In this document: piece by piece, positions 19,318 through 27,022 of the stretch
Position numbering within the stretch: the stretch's first letter is position 1
Layout: each line of letters opens with the position of its first letter
Origin: Bacillota bacterium
GTDB lineage: Bacteria; Bacillota; Limnochordia; Darwinibacteriales; DTU012
Direction: 5' to 3'
Length of the DNA stretch: 64,000 nt
Assembly (NCBI GenBank): GCA_012837335.1
Contig: DURM01000009.1
Span: 31,389 to 95,388, forward strand
The notes under the pieces: generated by a model
The model's database searches: none
What the model was told of the DNA's origin: nothing
Seen by the model: the letters and a program-made list of their open reading frames with translations, nothing else
Translations under genes and position numbers: made by a program

Positions 19318-19938
19318 ATGATTATTGATCTTACTCATGAAATTACTGACCAGATGCCGGTTTATCCCGGTGATTCTGCAACCAGGCTTACACATGCGAG
19401 AGTTTTTACTTCAGACTCCTACAACAATTATGACCTGTCCATCAATATGCATACCGGCACTCACATTGATGGGCCGATGCATTTAACAGCCAGCCAAACC
19501 TATTTAAACGAAATTGATTTAAGCACGTTTATTGGCGAGGGTTGTGTGATCGATGTTTCGGCAGAGCCAAACGTTATTCGCGGAAAGAGTGAATACGAGG
19601 AGATTATTAACGGGAAGCAGATCGTGTTTTTTCATACTGGTCACAGTAAGACTTTTGGCCAACCTGCTTATTTCTGCGAATATCCAGTGCTGAGCCTAGA
19701 TATTGCTGAGCTAATTGTGAAGAACAAAGTAAAAATGATTGGTCTGGACACTCCTTCACCAGACAAAGATCCCTTTGATGTTCATAAATACCTATTTGAA
19801 CATGGAGTTCTGATCATAGAGAATTTAACCAGGCTCGATCAATTACTGGATTACAAGTCTTTTGAAGTAATTGCCCTGCCATTGAATATTAAAGCAGATT
19901 CGTCCATTGCAAGAGTAGTGGCAAGAGTAAAGGGGTGA
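19318..19938 (+). CDS. Cyclase-family metal-dependent hydrolase (kynurenine formamidase-like fold)
   Basis: A 206-residue cyclase-family protein. The metal-binding signature H-x-G-T-H-x-D-x-P-x-H is intact at residues 45-55 (HTGTHIDGPMH). The start MIIDLTHEITDQMPVYPGD is diagnostic. Family members hydrolyse formylkynurenine, isatin or similar amides and lactones; the substrate here is unknown. GAGAGGAG precedes ATG 19318. There is no tryptophan-catabolism gene nearby. It stands upstream of a patch of broken genes. Confidence 0.85.
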   Translation: MIIDLTHEITDQMPVYPGDSATRLTHARVFTSDSYNNYDLSINMHTGTHIDGPMHLTASQTYLNEIDLSTFIGEGCVIDVSAEPNVIRGKSEYEEIINGKQIVFFHTGHSKTFGQPAYFCEYPVLSLDIAELIVKNKVKMIGLDTPSPDKDPFDVHKYLFEHGVLIIENLTRLDQLLDYKSFEVIALPLNIKADSSIARVVARVKG

Positions 19939-19942
19939 TTGG

Positions 19943-20116
19943 ATGCCTCTGCCTATGGTTCATCTTGGTACAGCAAAGGAGTATGCTCGTTCCTAATTAA
20001 ACTGTGGCACCTTTTAGACAAAGCCGAATCATATGCTGTTGATGGTTTGTTAAGGTTGGATGAAATAGATGCCGGTGATAGAATCAGAGATTTTTTAAAC
20101 TCAGAGAGAATTTGAA
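19943..20116 (+). pseudogene. Remnant of a gene with an internal deletion (possible zinc phospholipase/hydrolase-like)
   Basis: ATG 19943 gives an 18-codon peptide beginning MPLPMVHLGTAKEY and then a stop at 19994. From about 19996, in another frame, an open stretch reads IKLWHLLDKAESYAVDG and ends RDFLNSERI at 20114. The beginning resembles the conserved N-terminus of Bacillota zinc-dependent phospholipase C-like proteins. The two pieces look like the two ends of one gene whose middle was deleted. The family assignment is tentative. Confidence 0.4.
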
Positions 20117-20141
20117 AGACAGATGCTGGAAGGAGCAGGTT

Positions 20142-20609
20142 ATGGACATTAAGTTTACTTATATTGACGATCCAGAACTAAAAGAGAGTATATGCAGAAA
20201 AGTTTTGTTTGATCTTCCCCTCTGGTTTGGTATTCCGGAAGCAAATGAGCACTATGCGCAGGGAGTAAGGGCAAAACCTTTTGTTGCCGTGATTTTGGAT
20301 GGGAATATAATTGGTTTCGCCTCAATTAAAGAAACTACTAAGTTCACAGCCGAATTATATCTAATTGGGTTAATGGCCAAGTATCACTGGTTAGGAATAG
20401 GAACAAGACTAATCAGTTTTATATGCAAAGAGTTAAAGCTGCAGGGGTATAAGCTGCTGCAGGTTAAGACGCTGGACGAGACTAGGGAATCAGCTGAATA
20501 TGAAAAAAGCAGGCGTTTCTACACGAAAGTCGGATTTATTCCTGTGGAGGCCATAAAAGAAATATGGGGTCCTGAAAATCCCTGCTTAATCATGGTAAAA
20601 GTATTGTAG
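20142..20609 (+). CDS. GNAT family N-acetyltransferase
   Basis: About 155 residues from ATG 20142, with GGAAGGAG just upstream; the longer frame from TTG 20112 lacks a ribosome site. The acetyl-CoA loop region is YHWLGIGTRLISF, preceded by the beta strand AELYLIGLM, and the ending RRFYTKVGFIPVE matches the GNAT C-terminal strand-helix. This type (with LPLWFGIPEANEHY near the N-terminus) is widespread in Bacillota; the acceptor is unknown. It is intact but flanked on both sides by gene remnants. Confidence 0.82.
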   Translation: MDIKFTYIDDPELKESICRKVLFDLPLWFGIPEANEHYAQGVRAKPFVAVILDGNIIGFASIKETTKFTAELYLIGLMAKYHWLGIGTRLISFICKELKLQGYKLLQVKTLDETRESAEYEKSRRFYTKVGFIPVEAIKEIWGPENPCLIMVKVL

Positions 20610-20614
20610 TTATT

Positions 20615-20995
20615 TCAGCGCTTAAAGATTTCACTAGCTTGAACGGTTAAGCCGTCAAATACCAATGACCGAACTTCTTGTTCTAAGGAGTATACTTTAA
20701 ACTCAATTATGTCAAAATCATTAAAAGTATAAACCATTACGGTTTCTGCTTCAGGGTCTACAATCCAGTATTCTTCGACTCCACCGAGCATATAGCTGTT
20801 CAGTTTATAAGCCATATCATTTCTGCGCGTACTGGACGAAGGGATTTCTACCACCAACGTCGGTGTTCCCATATAGCGCTCGTCGTCGGGAGTGGTGTCA
20901 TCAATGTCGCAGGCAATTAGGAGGTCGGGCTGAACCACATCGGGATCTTTAAATCCTTCTTTGTACAAAAGGACATCAAATGGTGCGTAAAAGAT
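20615..20995 (-). pseudogene. Uma2 family (DUF820) nuclease-like fragment, N-terminus lost
   Basis: An open frame encodes the C-terminal two-thirds of a Uma2/DUF820 PD-(D/E)XK-like protein: YAPFDVLL, VVQPDLLIACD, PTLVVEIPSSSTRRND, KLNSYMLGGVEEYWIVDPE. These hold the usual Asp, Glu and Tyr-Trp signature positions. There is no proper start: the frame opens after a TAG at 20996-20998 and runs out of frame from an antitoxin fragment. The first ~60 residues of a normal family member are missing. It is probably non-functional unless translated from an internal TTG such as 20968. Confidence 0.7.
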
Positions 20996-21068
20996 CTAAG
21001 TAAATACCCAGGTTCTGTTTAAACTCTGTAGCGGTAATAGTTTTTTTCGGTTCCCTCTGCTTAGACAT
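20976..21068 (-). pseudogene. Phd/YefM-type antitoxin N-terminal fragment
   Basis: ATG (complement of 21066-21068) with AAGAGGTGAG ahead encodes 30 residues that include TITATEFKQNLGIYLD, the conserved DNA-binding start of Phd antitoxins, then breaks off at LLRTI and a stop. Only 20 bases later the Uma2 fragment is in frame, overlapping it. The arrangement looks like a deletion that joined the start of an antitoxin to the inside of a Uma2 gene. Its promoter and ribosome site remain intact. Confidence 0.65.
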
Positions 21069-21087
21069 AGACTCACCTCTTAATGCG

Positions 21088-21117
21088 ATTATAAATAATT
21101 TGAACAAAATGTGTCAA
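21088..21117 (-). promoter_or_regulatory. Sigma-A promoter of the antitoxin remnant
   Basis: On the minus strand TTGACA (21112-21117) and TATAAT (21088-21093) are 18 bases apart, both perfect matches to consensus. It points at the truncated Phd gene. Confidence 0.7.
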
Positions 21118-21253
21118 ATAATCGTACGAATCGTGTTGAGTGATAGTACGAAATCATCTAGATTGATAAAGCGGTCCTCGAAGGATTCTGACACGGATTT
21201 CGTGAATATTATTTTAAATCAGAGAATTAGGCAGCAGTCAAGGGGGTAAAGTG

Positions 21254-21703
21254 ATGGAAACTATGTTTTATATCGTAATTGTTGAAGCAGCAATACATCA
21301 AGCAGATCGGTGGCTGATTATCAAACGAAGTGAGAAAGAAGAACATGCGCCGGGTTTGCTGTCTTTAGTAGGAGGTAAAGTAGAGGTAGATGATGCAGCC
21401 AATGGTGTGCTGGAATCAACTTTGAGACGGGAAGTTCTTGAAGAAGTGGGTGTCGAGGTTGGGGATGAACTGCACTACCTGGAGAGCAAATTCTTCTTAA
21501 CTGATAAAAATGAACCCGTTGTTGATATAGTATTTGTCTGCAAGCATAAATCTGGTGAACCGATGCCTTTATCAGGTGATGAAGTTGCCGGTGTACAGTG
21601 GATGTCCTGTGATGAGATACTCAGAAGCTCAACCGCTCCGATCTGGCTGAAGCAAACCATTACAAAAGCAGAAACATTTAGGCTGCAGGAGGGAAGTAAA
21701 TGA
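21254..21703 (+). CDS. NUDIX hydrolase
   Basis: A 149-residue NUDIX protein. The box reads GGKVEVDDAANGVLE then TLRREVLEEVGV: the catalytic REVLEEVG core is intact, with a few extra residues between the first Gly-Lys and the Arg-Glu pair compared with the standard motif, as in one known subgroup. It probably hydrolyses a nucleoside diphosphate derivative. ATG 21254 is preferred to GTG 21251 given GGGGG at 21242-21246. The stop overlaps an ATGA start of a 19-codon ORF (MKVFSGEN...) that ends quickly and may be another remnant. Confidence 0.83.
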   Translation: METMFYIVIVEAAIHQADRWLIIKRSEKEEHAPGLLSLVGGKVEVDDAANGVLESTLRREVLEEVGVEVGDELHYLESKFFLTDKNEPVVDIVFVCKHKSGEPMPLSGDEVAGVQWMSCDEILRSSTAPIWLKQTITKAETFRLQEGSK

Positions 21704-21819
21704 AGGTGTTTTCTGGTGAAAACGCAAACGCGGCTTACATCGCGAGCTGGCTTCAGTAAAAGAATAGAGCGATGAATGATAATTGGTTTGGTACAAAATA
21801 GGGTAAGGATGTGAATGCA

Positions 21820-22425
21820 GTGAAAGCTTTAGGTAGCTGGACAGAATGCATTAATCTAGCGGTGGAGGCGTATAATGCTGGTTCCTTTGGCATTGCTGCG
21901 GTTATTTTGGAAGATAATGGCAATGTAGTGGCACGCGGCAGAAATCAGCTTAGGGATAATCTGGAGTCATGCAACACAATTAGGATGACACCAATTGCTC
22001 ATGCAGAGATCAATGCTCTTAATAATCTGCCTCTACAAAGGCAGAAGGATAAGGATCTGATTCTATATACTACAGTCGAACCCTGTCCAATGTGTATTGG
22101 TGCGATAGTAATGTCTAAGATTAGACGAGTAATGGTTGGTTCAGCCGACCCTCACGCGGGCAGTGTGGGATTGCTTGAGAAAGATGATTACCTAAAACAA
22201 AAAGGAGTAGTCGCCGTATTTGCCGACGGCATTGTTGAAGAATTATGTTTTTCGCTGCATTACATTTCAATTAAACGGGACCTTAGACCAAATCATCCTG
22301 CATTTGCTCGGATGCACAAGCGCTATCCTGCTTATGCTGAAAAACTGGACAAGTTGATAGATTCCGGCAGGCTGATAATAAACAAGCCCCTTGAGACTTC
22401 TGAGTTAGTCCAAGCTCTGGAATGA
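21820..22425 (+). CDS. Cytidine/deoxycytidylate-deaminase-fold nucleoside deaminase
   Basis: A deaminase of the tRNA-adenosine/guanine deaminase superfamily. The zinc motifs HAEINA and PCPMCIGA are both complete. It is longer than TadA (~202 residues), with a C-terminal helical extension (RMHKRYPAYAEKLD). Likely roles are purine or pyrimidine salvage, or a small-molecule deaminase; tRNA editing is less likely. GTG 21820 fits the AAGGA at 21805-21809 better than GTG 21811. No obvious partner gene is adjacent. Confidence 0.82.
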   Translation: MKALGSWTECINLAVEAYNAGSFGIAAVILEDNGNVVARGRNQLRDNLESCNTIRMTPIAHAEINALNNLPLQRQKDKDLILYTTVEPCPMCIGAIVMSKIRRVMVGSADPHAGSVGLLEKDDYLKQKGVVAVFADGIVEELCFSLHYISIKRDLRPNHPAFARMHKRYPAYAEKLDKLIDSGRLIINKPLETSELVQALE

Positions 22426-22509
22426 CGTGAAATGATGATCTCAGATGATCAGCAACCTCAACTTGATAGACCTTCTGACGAACGGATTATAAGTGTACCT
22501 GCAGATTAG

Positions 22510-22671
22510 GATCTCTTTCTAGTAGAGCTGTATCTCAACATTCACCGCATGATTCTTGAGGTTCTGCCGGATATCACATTTTCTATCGATTGTCATGATG
22601 GACAGATGGGATCTGGCTTGCGGCATCATAAGTTGATTGCCGCTGCAGTAGAGTATTCGGAGGTGAAGGAC
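22510..22671 (+). pseudogene. DUF1801 protein remnant with internal deletion
   Basis: The frame after TAG 22507-22509 reads NIHRMILEVLPDITFSID, closely matching the start of DUF1801 proteins, then after DGQMG jumps to GLRHHKLIAAAVEYSEV, which resembles the family's C-terminal MRHVKL segment. About 60 residues in the middle appear missing. The frame runs on into the next gene only by accident. Confidence 0.5.
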
Positions 22672-23163
22672 TTGTTAAGAGCAAAACCGGTAATTAAGGT
22701 AGTGTTGCTGATAGTTTTGACGACAGTCATTATTGGATCTGCTCAGGCAGATAGTGAGCTATCCGGTCTCCAACTTTTGCAGAGACAGTTAAAGCTTTTG
22801 GAAGGGGCTTTCGCTCCTCGCTCTTTTCGGGAAGCTGCGGACAAGTGGGCTGAAGGTGTAAAAACCAGAAACGGAGCAGCGCAGTTTGCAGTGTTATCGC
22901 CGGAGCTTAGGTCTAGGCTCCGCAATCAATACGAAGAACTGATGTGGGTAACTGGCACCTCCAGCCCTTGGGTAAGTGAATGTGCTGTTCGAAGCGAACG
23001 GAAGATAAGTGAAACCCAGATGGAGTTTGATCTGCTCTTTAAGTTGACTACTTCTGCAGGTCCTGCCGGCGAGTATATTGTTACTCTCGCTGTAGGAAAA
23101 GACCAGGATAGATACTTTATCACCCGAATTATTTCCGAAGTACAGGGTTTATTTCCTTACTAG
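22672..23163 (+). CDS. Small secreted protein with conserved Bacillota extracellular domain
   Basis: The likely start is TTG 22672 behind GGAGGTGAAGGA; the frame upstream belongs to a remnant. An N-terminal signal peptide covers residues 1-~26 (VVLLIVLTTVIIGSAQA). The mature ~137 residues contain EGVKTRNGAAQFAVLSP and WVTGTSSPW, which are typical of an extracellular domain found in several Bacillota membrane or secreted proteins; an NTF2-like fold is possible. No enzymatic residues were recognised. Function unknown. A terminator follows. Confidence 0.65.
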   Translation: MLRAKPVIKVVLLIVLTTVIIGSAQADSELSGLQLLQRQLKLLEGAFAPRSFREAADKWAEGVKTRNGAAQFAVLSPELRSRLRNQYEELMWVTGTSSPWVSECAVRSERKISETQMEFDLLFKLTTSAGPAGEYIVTLAVGKDQDRYFITRIISEVQGLFPY

Positions 23164-23178
23164 ATTTGCCCACATAGT

Positions 23179-23206
23179 AAAGAGCTGGTACCGCCCAGCT
23201 CTTTTT
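23179..23206 (+). terminator. Rho-independent terminator
   Basis: The 10-bp stem AAAGAGCTGG (23179-23188 with 23195-23204) with a 6-base loop runs into TTTTT. It lies between convergent genes. Confidence 0.8.
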
Positions 23207-23259
23207 GATTGAGTCCATGATATCTTGCTTGTTCTTATAAACCCAGCGACTCGAGTCAT

Positions 23260-24501
23260 CTATATCGCTGGTGAGGTCATCTGTTTAACGTTTTCATTGT
23301 TGTTGGCTTTTTTAAGCAATAAAATTCCGATAATCATCAGGATCGGAAAGATCATTACAACTCCTAAACCCGCTTTTAGCCCCAGTTCCGGCGATTTGAG
23401 AATTGTTGAATGGGCGGCATAGTCGGAAACAATTCCGGCGGTCCAAGGTCCGATAGCAGCGCCTACATCACCGAATATTGCCAGCAACCCGAACATCAAA
23501 GTTCCACCCCTTGGTATTCTAGCAGCGGTTAAACTGAGAGTGCCCGGCCACATCAGGCTGACCGAGAGACCGCATAAAGCGCATCCTAACAGCGAGATCA
23601 GCGGATAAGGGCTGAAGATAGTGACAGCGTAGCAGAATGTACAGAATAGACTGCTGACAAGCAGCGCCCGCTCAATCCGCAGTTTCTGGCCGTACCAGCC
23701 ATATAAAGTGCGGCCGATTCCCATCAGCACCGCAAATAAGCAGGGACCCACCAAGTCGCCGAGGATCTTAGGTACACCTAAGCCCTGCTCGGCAAACAGG
23801 GATGACCACTGCACCATCGTTAATTCTGATGCTCCAGCGCAGGCCATTAACAGCAGTGCTACCCAAAAACCACTGTTTCTCAGAAGCTTGTTTCCGGGGA
23901 TGCGTTCGGTATCTGGAACAGGGTCACGGAGGGGTACCCGGGTAAAGTTATACATATTAATCAAGGGAATTATCGACCACATTATTGGCAGAAGATACCA
24001 ATAATGTGGTCCGATCATTTTTAACAGGACGGTTGTGACCAGCACAACACCTACCTGACCCCAGCAGTAAAATGAATGCAGCAGGCTCATGGCAGAGGCT
24101 TTAGCCTCTCCCGGCAGCGATTCAACGATCGGACTGATTAATACCTCAATAATACCACCGCCTATGGCGTAGATAACAACTGCGATTGCCAAAGCCCAAT
24201 AAGAAGTAGGCATAACCAGCGGTAAAAGACCCAGCAGTATTAAACCGGTGCCGCAGAAAAGGTGGGCTAACACAACAGCTTTGCGGTAGCCAATTCGGTC
24301 ACTGTACCTTGCAGCGGCGATATCAGCGATGATCTGGGTAGTGAAGTTAATCAGAATCAGCCGCCCGACCATTTCGTAGGTGAGATGGAACTGCTGCTGG
24401 AAAATTACGAACAACAGTGGAGCTAAGTTATTAACTATAGCCTGAGTAATATAACCTTGATAGCAGGCGTAGAGAGTATTTTTGTATGTAGAAGTTCCCA
24501 T
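23260..24501 (-). CDS. MFS transporter
   Basis: A 413-residue major facilitator protein from ATG 24501 (GGAGG nine bases upstream); the longer frame to 24591 lacks a ribosome site. About 12 hydrophobic segments are visible. The motif between helices 2 and 3 reads ARYSDRIGYRKAV, matching the MFS D-R-x-G-x-R/K loop. The overall type is of the fucose permease-like (FucP/YfkF) group, which carries sugars or drugs. Its substrate is not readable. It stands alone, convergent with the secreted-protein gene. Confidence 0.85.
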   Translation of the reverse strand: MGTSTYKNTLYACYQGYITQAIVNNLAPLLFVIFQQQFHLTYEMVGRLILINFTTQIIADIAAARYSDRIGYRKAVVLAHLFCGTGLILLGLLPLVMPTSYWALAIAVVIYAIGGGIIEVLISPIVESLPGEAKASAMSLLHSFYCWGQVGVVLVTTVLLKMIGPHYWYLLPIMWSIIPLINMYNFTRVPLRDPVPDTERIPGNKLLRNSGFWVALLLMACAGASELTMVQWSSLFAEQGLGVPKILGDLVGPCLFAVLMGIGRTLYGWYGQKLRIERALLVSSLFCTFCYAVTIFSPYPLISLLGCALCGLSVSLMWPGTLSLTAARIPRGGTLMFGLLAIFGDVGAAIGPWTAGIVSDYAAHSTILKSPELGLKAGLGVVMIFPILMIIGILLLKKANNNENVKQMTSPAI

Positions 24502-24840
24502 AAACAGCATCCTCCGTTCCCAATATGACTCAATCATAATTAAGAATCCGATCCTAGTCAAGGAGCGCAAGATAAAGAGCTGTGCTGTCATAAGTTAGGT
24601 ATATTTTGTTTAAATGGATACTTTTGCAGGAAATTTCTTGTATTAGCCTGATATATCCAGGTGGAATAATAGCTGACAGCATGATATATTTGATTTAGGC
24701 AGCTGAATAAAGATAGGGGCGGTGAGACGGGCAAGCAGATTGCTGCAGTGATAATGCAGCTAACAGCCTAGTCGTGTACCACAATTGAATACAAAAAAAC
24801 GTTGAGTAGAGAATACCTCATTAAAGGAAGATTGAAATTT

Positions 24841-25605
24841 ATGCCGTTAACGGTGAAATTTGCTTATGCAGGTAGTATCTTTGAGGTTAAACCAACTATC
24901 GAACATTCTACCTACTCAAGTTTTCTGGGATTTGTCCAATATGAGACGGATTATGAATACGGACGCATCGAGCATAATCTGCGGTTGGTCATCTCTTGGA
25001 AGGTTTTGAGCGAACAAATCCCAAACCTAAGTATTGAAGAATTAAAGCAGCTTGGATATCTGCTCAGTGGAGAGAGCGAGCCAGTAGTTATCATTGCCGA
25101 GATATTTGTGAAGGAATATCCAGCTAGATGGCGTCAAAACATGGGCATCTGCTGGAGCGAATGGCTGTCACGGTTTGATGAAGACAGTAAAGCAATCGGC
25201 ATCCGAGCTGATGAAGTTGCTGCCAATGCTCTTTATGGAAATGCTTTAAATGAAGGAAGTGTTTACATCCTTGACAGATTGGATGTTCACCCCAAGTTTA
25301 GAGGACAGCGCATCGGAATGCATTTGTGCAGGTATGTTCTGGAAATAGTGCCAAAATGCAGTTCCGACATGATCTTTCTGCTGGCAGATCCAATTGACAG
25401 TAAATATGAAAATGGAAACAGCAACTGCATTACTGACCTCAACCGTCTGGCAGAGTATTATGCTGCCGCAGGATTCAGTTTTGTCCGGATTCAACCCGAT
25501 GAACAGATTCTGATGGAAGCAGGTGTCAGCCCAAAAGTGTCTGATGTAATGCCCTTAAGTACCATAGTGCTGAGTTCACGTTTTTCTGCCGCAGCAGGTA
25601 TCTAG
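24841..25605 (+). CDS. GNAT-like acetyltransferase with N-terminal extension
   Basis: About 254 residues from ATG 24841. The C-terminal third carries a GNAT acetyl-CoA motif (DRLDVHPKFRGQRIGMHL) followed by YYAAAGFSFVRI, the typical end of the fold. The first ~130 residues are not recognised. The upstream gap 24602-24840 (240 bases) has only a short hairpin near 24743-24762. The acceptor molecule is unknown. Confidence 0.6.
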   Translation: MPLTVKFAYAGSIFEVKPTIEHSTYSSFLGFVQYETDYEYGRIEHNLRLVISWKVLSEQIPNLSIEELKQLGYLLSGESEPVVIIAEIFVKEYPARWRQNMGICWSEWLSRFDEDSKAIGIRADEVAANALYGNALNEGSVYILDRLDVHPKFRGQRIGMHLCRYVLEIVPKCSSDMIFLLADPIDSKYENGNSNCITDLNRLAEYYAAAGFSFVRIQPDEQILMEAGVSPKVSDVMPLSTIVLSSRFSAAAGI

Positions 25606-25668
25606 ATTTTGCTGATAATAACTCACTCAAGCCTCACATCATGTGGGGCTTTATCTATAGCTAGTGGA

Positions 25669-25708
25669 ATCCCTCGGTTAAGCAAGTTAAAGCACCGAGG
25701 GATTTTTG
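25669..25708 (+). terminator. Rho-independent terminator
   Basis: The stem ATCCCTCGGT (25669-25678) pairs with ACCGAGGGAT (25694-25703), followed by TTTT. It separates the GNAT-like gene from the DUF5320 cluster. A weaker hairpin lies just before it at about 25630-25650. Confidence 0.8.
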
Positions 25709-25714
25709 CATGCA

Positions 25715-25736
25715 ATTATTGACATATGTCAATAAT
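25715..25736. promoter_or_regulatory. Operator 1: 22-bp perfect palindrome over the -35 box
   Basis: ATTATTGACAT and its exact reverse complement form a perfect 22-bp palindrome containing the core TGACATATGTCA. It covers the -35 hexamer of the downstream promoter. The core is repeated at 25756. Confidence 0.75.
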
Positions 25737-25746
25737 AATGTATACT
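25719..25746 (+). promoter_or_regulatory. Sigma-A promoter of the DUF5320-DUF134-NifX cluster
   Basis: TTGACA (25719-25724) and TATACT (25741-25746) are 16 bases apart. The -35 lies inside palindrome 1 and the expected start point just before palindrome 2, so the promoter should be shut when both are occupied. Confidence 0.75.
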
Positions 25747-25755
25747 ATAGGTAAA

Positions 25756-25767
25756 TGACATATGTCA
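25756..25767. promoter_or_regulatory. Operator 2: second copy of the TGACATATGTCA palindrome
   Basis: An identical 12-bp palindromic core to operator 1, centred 36 bp downstream of it and just downstream of the -10 box. The spacing is between three and four helical turns. The TTGAC-N4-GTCAA form of copy 1 resembles CRP/FNR-type sites, but the true binder is unknown. Confidence 0.7.
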
Positions 25768-25789
25768 AAAACATAAGGAGGTGACTGCT

Positions 25790-26062
25790 GTGCCAAGAAG
25801 AGATGGAACTGGCCCGCTTGGTGCCGGCCCCATTACCGGACGAGGCATGGGTTACTGCGCAGGCTGGGCAGGGTACGAATCTGGATTTAGACCGCGTTTT
25901 GGCTGCGGTTTCGGGAGGGGATTTGGATTAGGTTACAGCGGAGTCTTTGCTGCCAATTCAGCACCCACAGATCCCGGATTCCAAAAAGAATTGCTGGAAC
26001 AGCAAAAAACCATCCTGCAAGAACGGGTTAAGCTCATTGAAAAACAGTTAAAAAGGTTATAA
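25790..26062 (+). CDS. DUF5320 family protein
   Basis: A 90-residue protein starting at GTG 25790 (AAGGAGGTGA upstream). The N-terminus PRRDGTGPLGAGPITGRGMGYC is the DUF5320 signature. A Gly/Phe-rich middle follows, then a coiled-coil end (KELLEQQKTILQERVKLIEKQ). The family is strongly linked to DUF134 and NifX/MRP-type genes in anaerobes, exactly as here, and is thought to relate to iron-sulfur or metal cofactor handling, but no function is proven. Confidence 0.82.
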   Translation: MPRRDGTGPLGAGPITGRGMGYCAGWAGYESGFRPRFGCGFGRGFGLGYSGVFAANSAPTDPGFQKELLEQQKTILQERVKLIEKQLKRL

Positions 26063-26116
26063 CAGGACCGGGGGTGATCGGAGGACGCTCCGATTGCCCT
26101 TAAATGTTTGGGGGTG

Positions 26117-26503
26117 GTGATTATCGGCAGACCTATGAAATGGAGAAGAGTGTGTAGTTTACCTGAATCCAACCGTTTTGGTCCTTTAGGTGTGCCTAAT
26201 GTTGGGCGGGAGCTTGTATTGATGACGGTTGATGAGTATGAAACGATTAGACTGATCGACTTAGAGGGATTTACTCAGGAAGAATGTGCGGAGCAGATGA
26301 AGGTGGCCCGGACAACGGTTCAGGGCATCTACGGTAAGGCTAGACGAAAACTTGCAGAGGCGCTGGTAGATGGCAAGGTTCTGATTATTGAAGGTGGACA
26401 GTACCGCTTATGTGATGACGAGGGAGAAGGCTGCGGACGCGGCTGTCGCAGACGCAGGCGACGCAGAAGATTTGCAGGTGAAAAAGGTCTGAACGGTTCA
26501 TAA
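26117..26503 (+). CDS. DUF134 DNA-binding protein with Arg-rich tail
   Basis: DUF134 proteins have a sigma-70 region 4-like helix-turn-helix, visible here as [20 protein letters not shown] and [20 protein letters not shown]. The start is uncertain: family members begin MPRPxKWR, which aligns with IGRPMKWR here, so translation may begin at a rare ATT/ATC (26120/26123) behind GGGGGTGG, or at GTG 26117. The tail is unusual: after a Cys/Gly stretch (CGRGC) it carries a run of eight Arg. It is a likely regulator of the palindrome-bearing promoter upstream. Confidence 0.8.
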   Translation: MIIGRPMKWRRVCSLPESNRFGPLGVPNVGRELVLMTVDEYETIRLIDLEGFTQEECAEQMKVARTTVQGIYGKARRKLAEALVDGKVLIIEGGQYRLCDDEGEGCGRGCRRRRRRRRFAGEKGLNGS

Positions 26504-26525
26504 TCTTCTAGAATGGAGGATCAGT

Positions 26526-26900
26526 ATGAAGATAGCTGTACCGGTAGTGGAAAAAACTGTGGAGTCAACTATAAGCTTATCTTTTGGTCGAGCTCCATAT
26601 TTCCTAATTTACGATGCGGATAACAAAGAATCTTTCTTTTTGGAAAACAGCGCTGCTGAAAGTACTGGAGGCGCAAGTATTAAAGCATCTCAAATAGTGG
26701 CTGATAGTGGTGTAGAGATACTGATTACTCCCAGCTGTGGTAAAAACGCAGCTGATACCCTTGAAGCTGCAGGTATAATAATGTATAGGGCTTTACCTGT
26801 TTCAGCTGGAGAGAACATTGAGGCCTTTTTTGAAGGTAAACTTACTGAACTAGATGCAGTTCTAAGCGGCGAAGGTGGGCGCTCTTCGCAGTCAACGTAG
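26526..26900 (+). CDS. NifX/NifB-type dinitrogenase cofactor-domain protein
   Basis: A 124-residue protein of the dinitrogenase iron-molybdenum cofactor biosynthesis family (MKIAVPVVE, FGRAPYFLIYD, LITPSCGKNAADTLEAAGI). These RNase H-like proteins bind iron-sulfur or FeMo-type clusters. In non-diazotrophs they accompany DUF134/DUF5320 and MRP ATPases. No nitrogenase gene is in the window. ATG 26526 follows TGGAGGA. It ends the three-gene cluster, with a terminator about 85 bases downstream. Confidence 0.85.
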   Translation: MKIAVPVVEKTVESTISLSFGRAPYFLIYDADNKESFFLENSAAESTGGASIKASQIVADSGVEILITPSCGKNAADTLEAAGIIMYRALPVSAGENIEAFFEGKLTELDAVLSGEGGRSSQST

Positions 26901-26984
26901 CCCACGCAGCAGAAGCTGCAGCCTATGTTGAATGTGAGGTGGAGGAACCAAATGAGTTGTTCCGTCACCATCATGAATAATAGC

Positions 26985-27014
26985 AAAACCGCCTAGGCGT
27001 TACCAGGCGGTTTT
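26985..27014. terminator. Bidirectional terminator
   Basis: AAAACCGCC (26985-26993) pairs perfectly with GGCGGTTTT (27006-27014) around a 12-base loop, giving a T-run on both strands between convergent genes. Confidence 0.8.
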
Positions 27015-27022
27015 AACATGCT

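Noticed and set aside
21701..21760. ORF MKVFSGENANAAYIASWLQ
   Set aside because: Begins with an ATGA overlap like a real gene but stops after 19 codons; kept only as a possible remnant.
22549..23163. One 204-residue protein
   Set aside because: The N-terminal part matches DUF1801 fragments and the signal peptide begins only after TTG 22672 with its own ribosome site, so two unrelated pieces are joined by chance.
26526..26900. Nitrogen fixation locus
   Set aside because: The NifX-type domain also occurs widely without nitrogenase; no nifHDK gene is in the window.
26954..26998. 14-codon ORF MSCSVTIMNNSKTA with a good ribosome site
   Set aside because: Too short and ends in the terminator stem; it may be a remnant but no family is recognisable.
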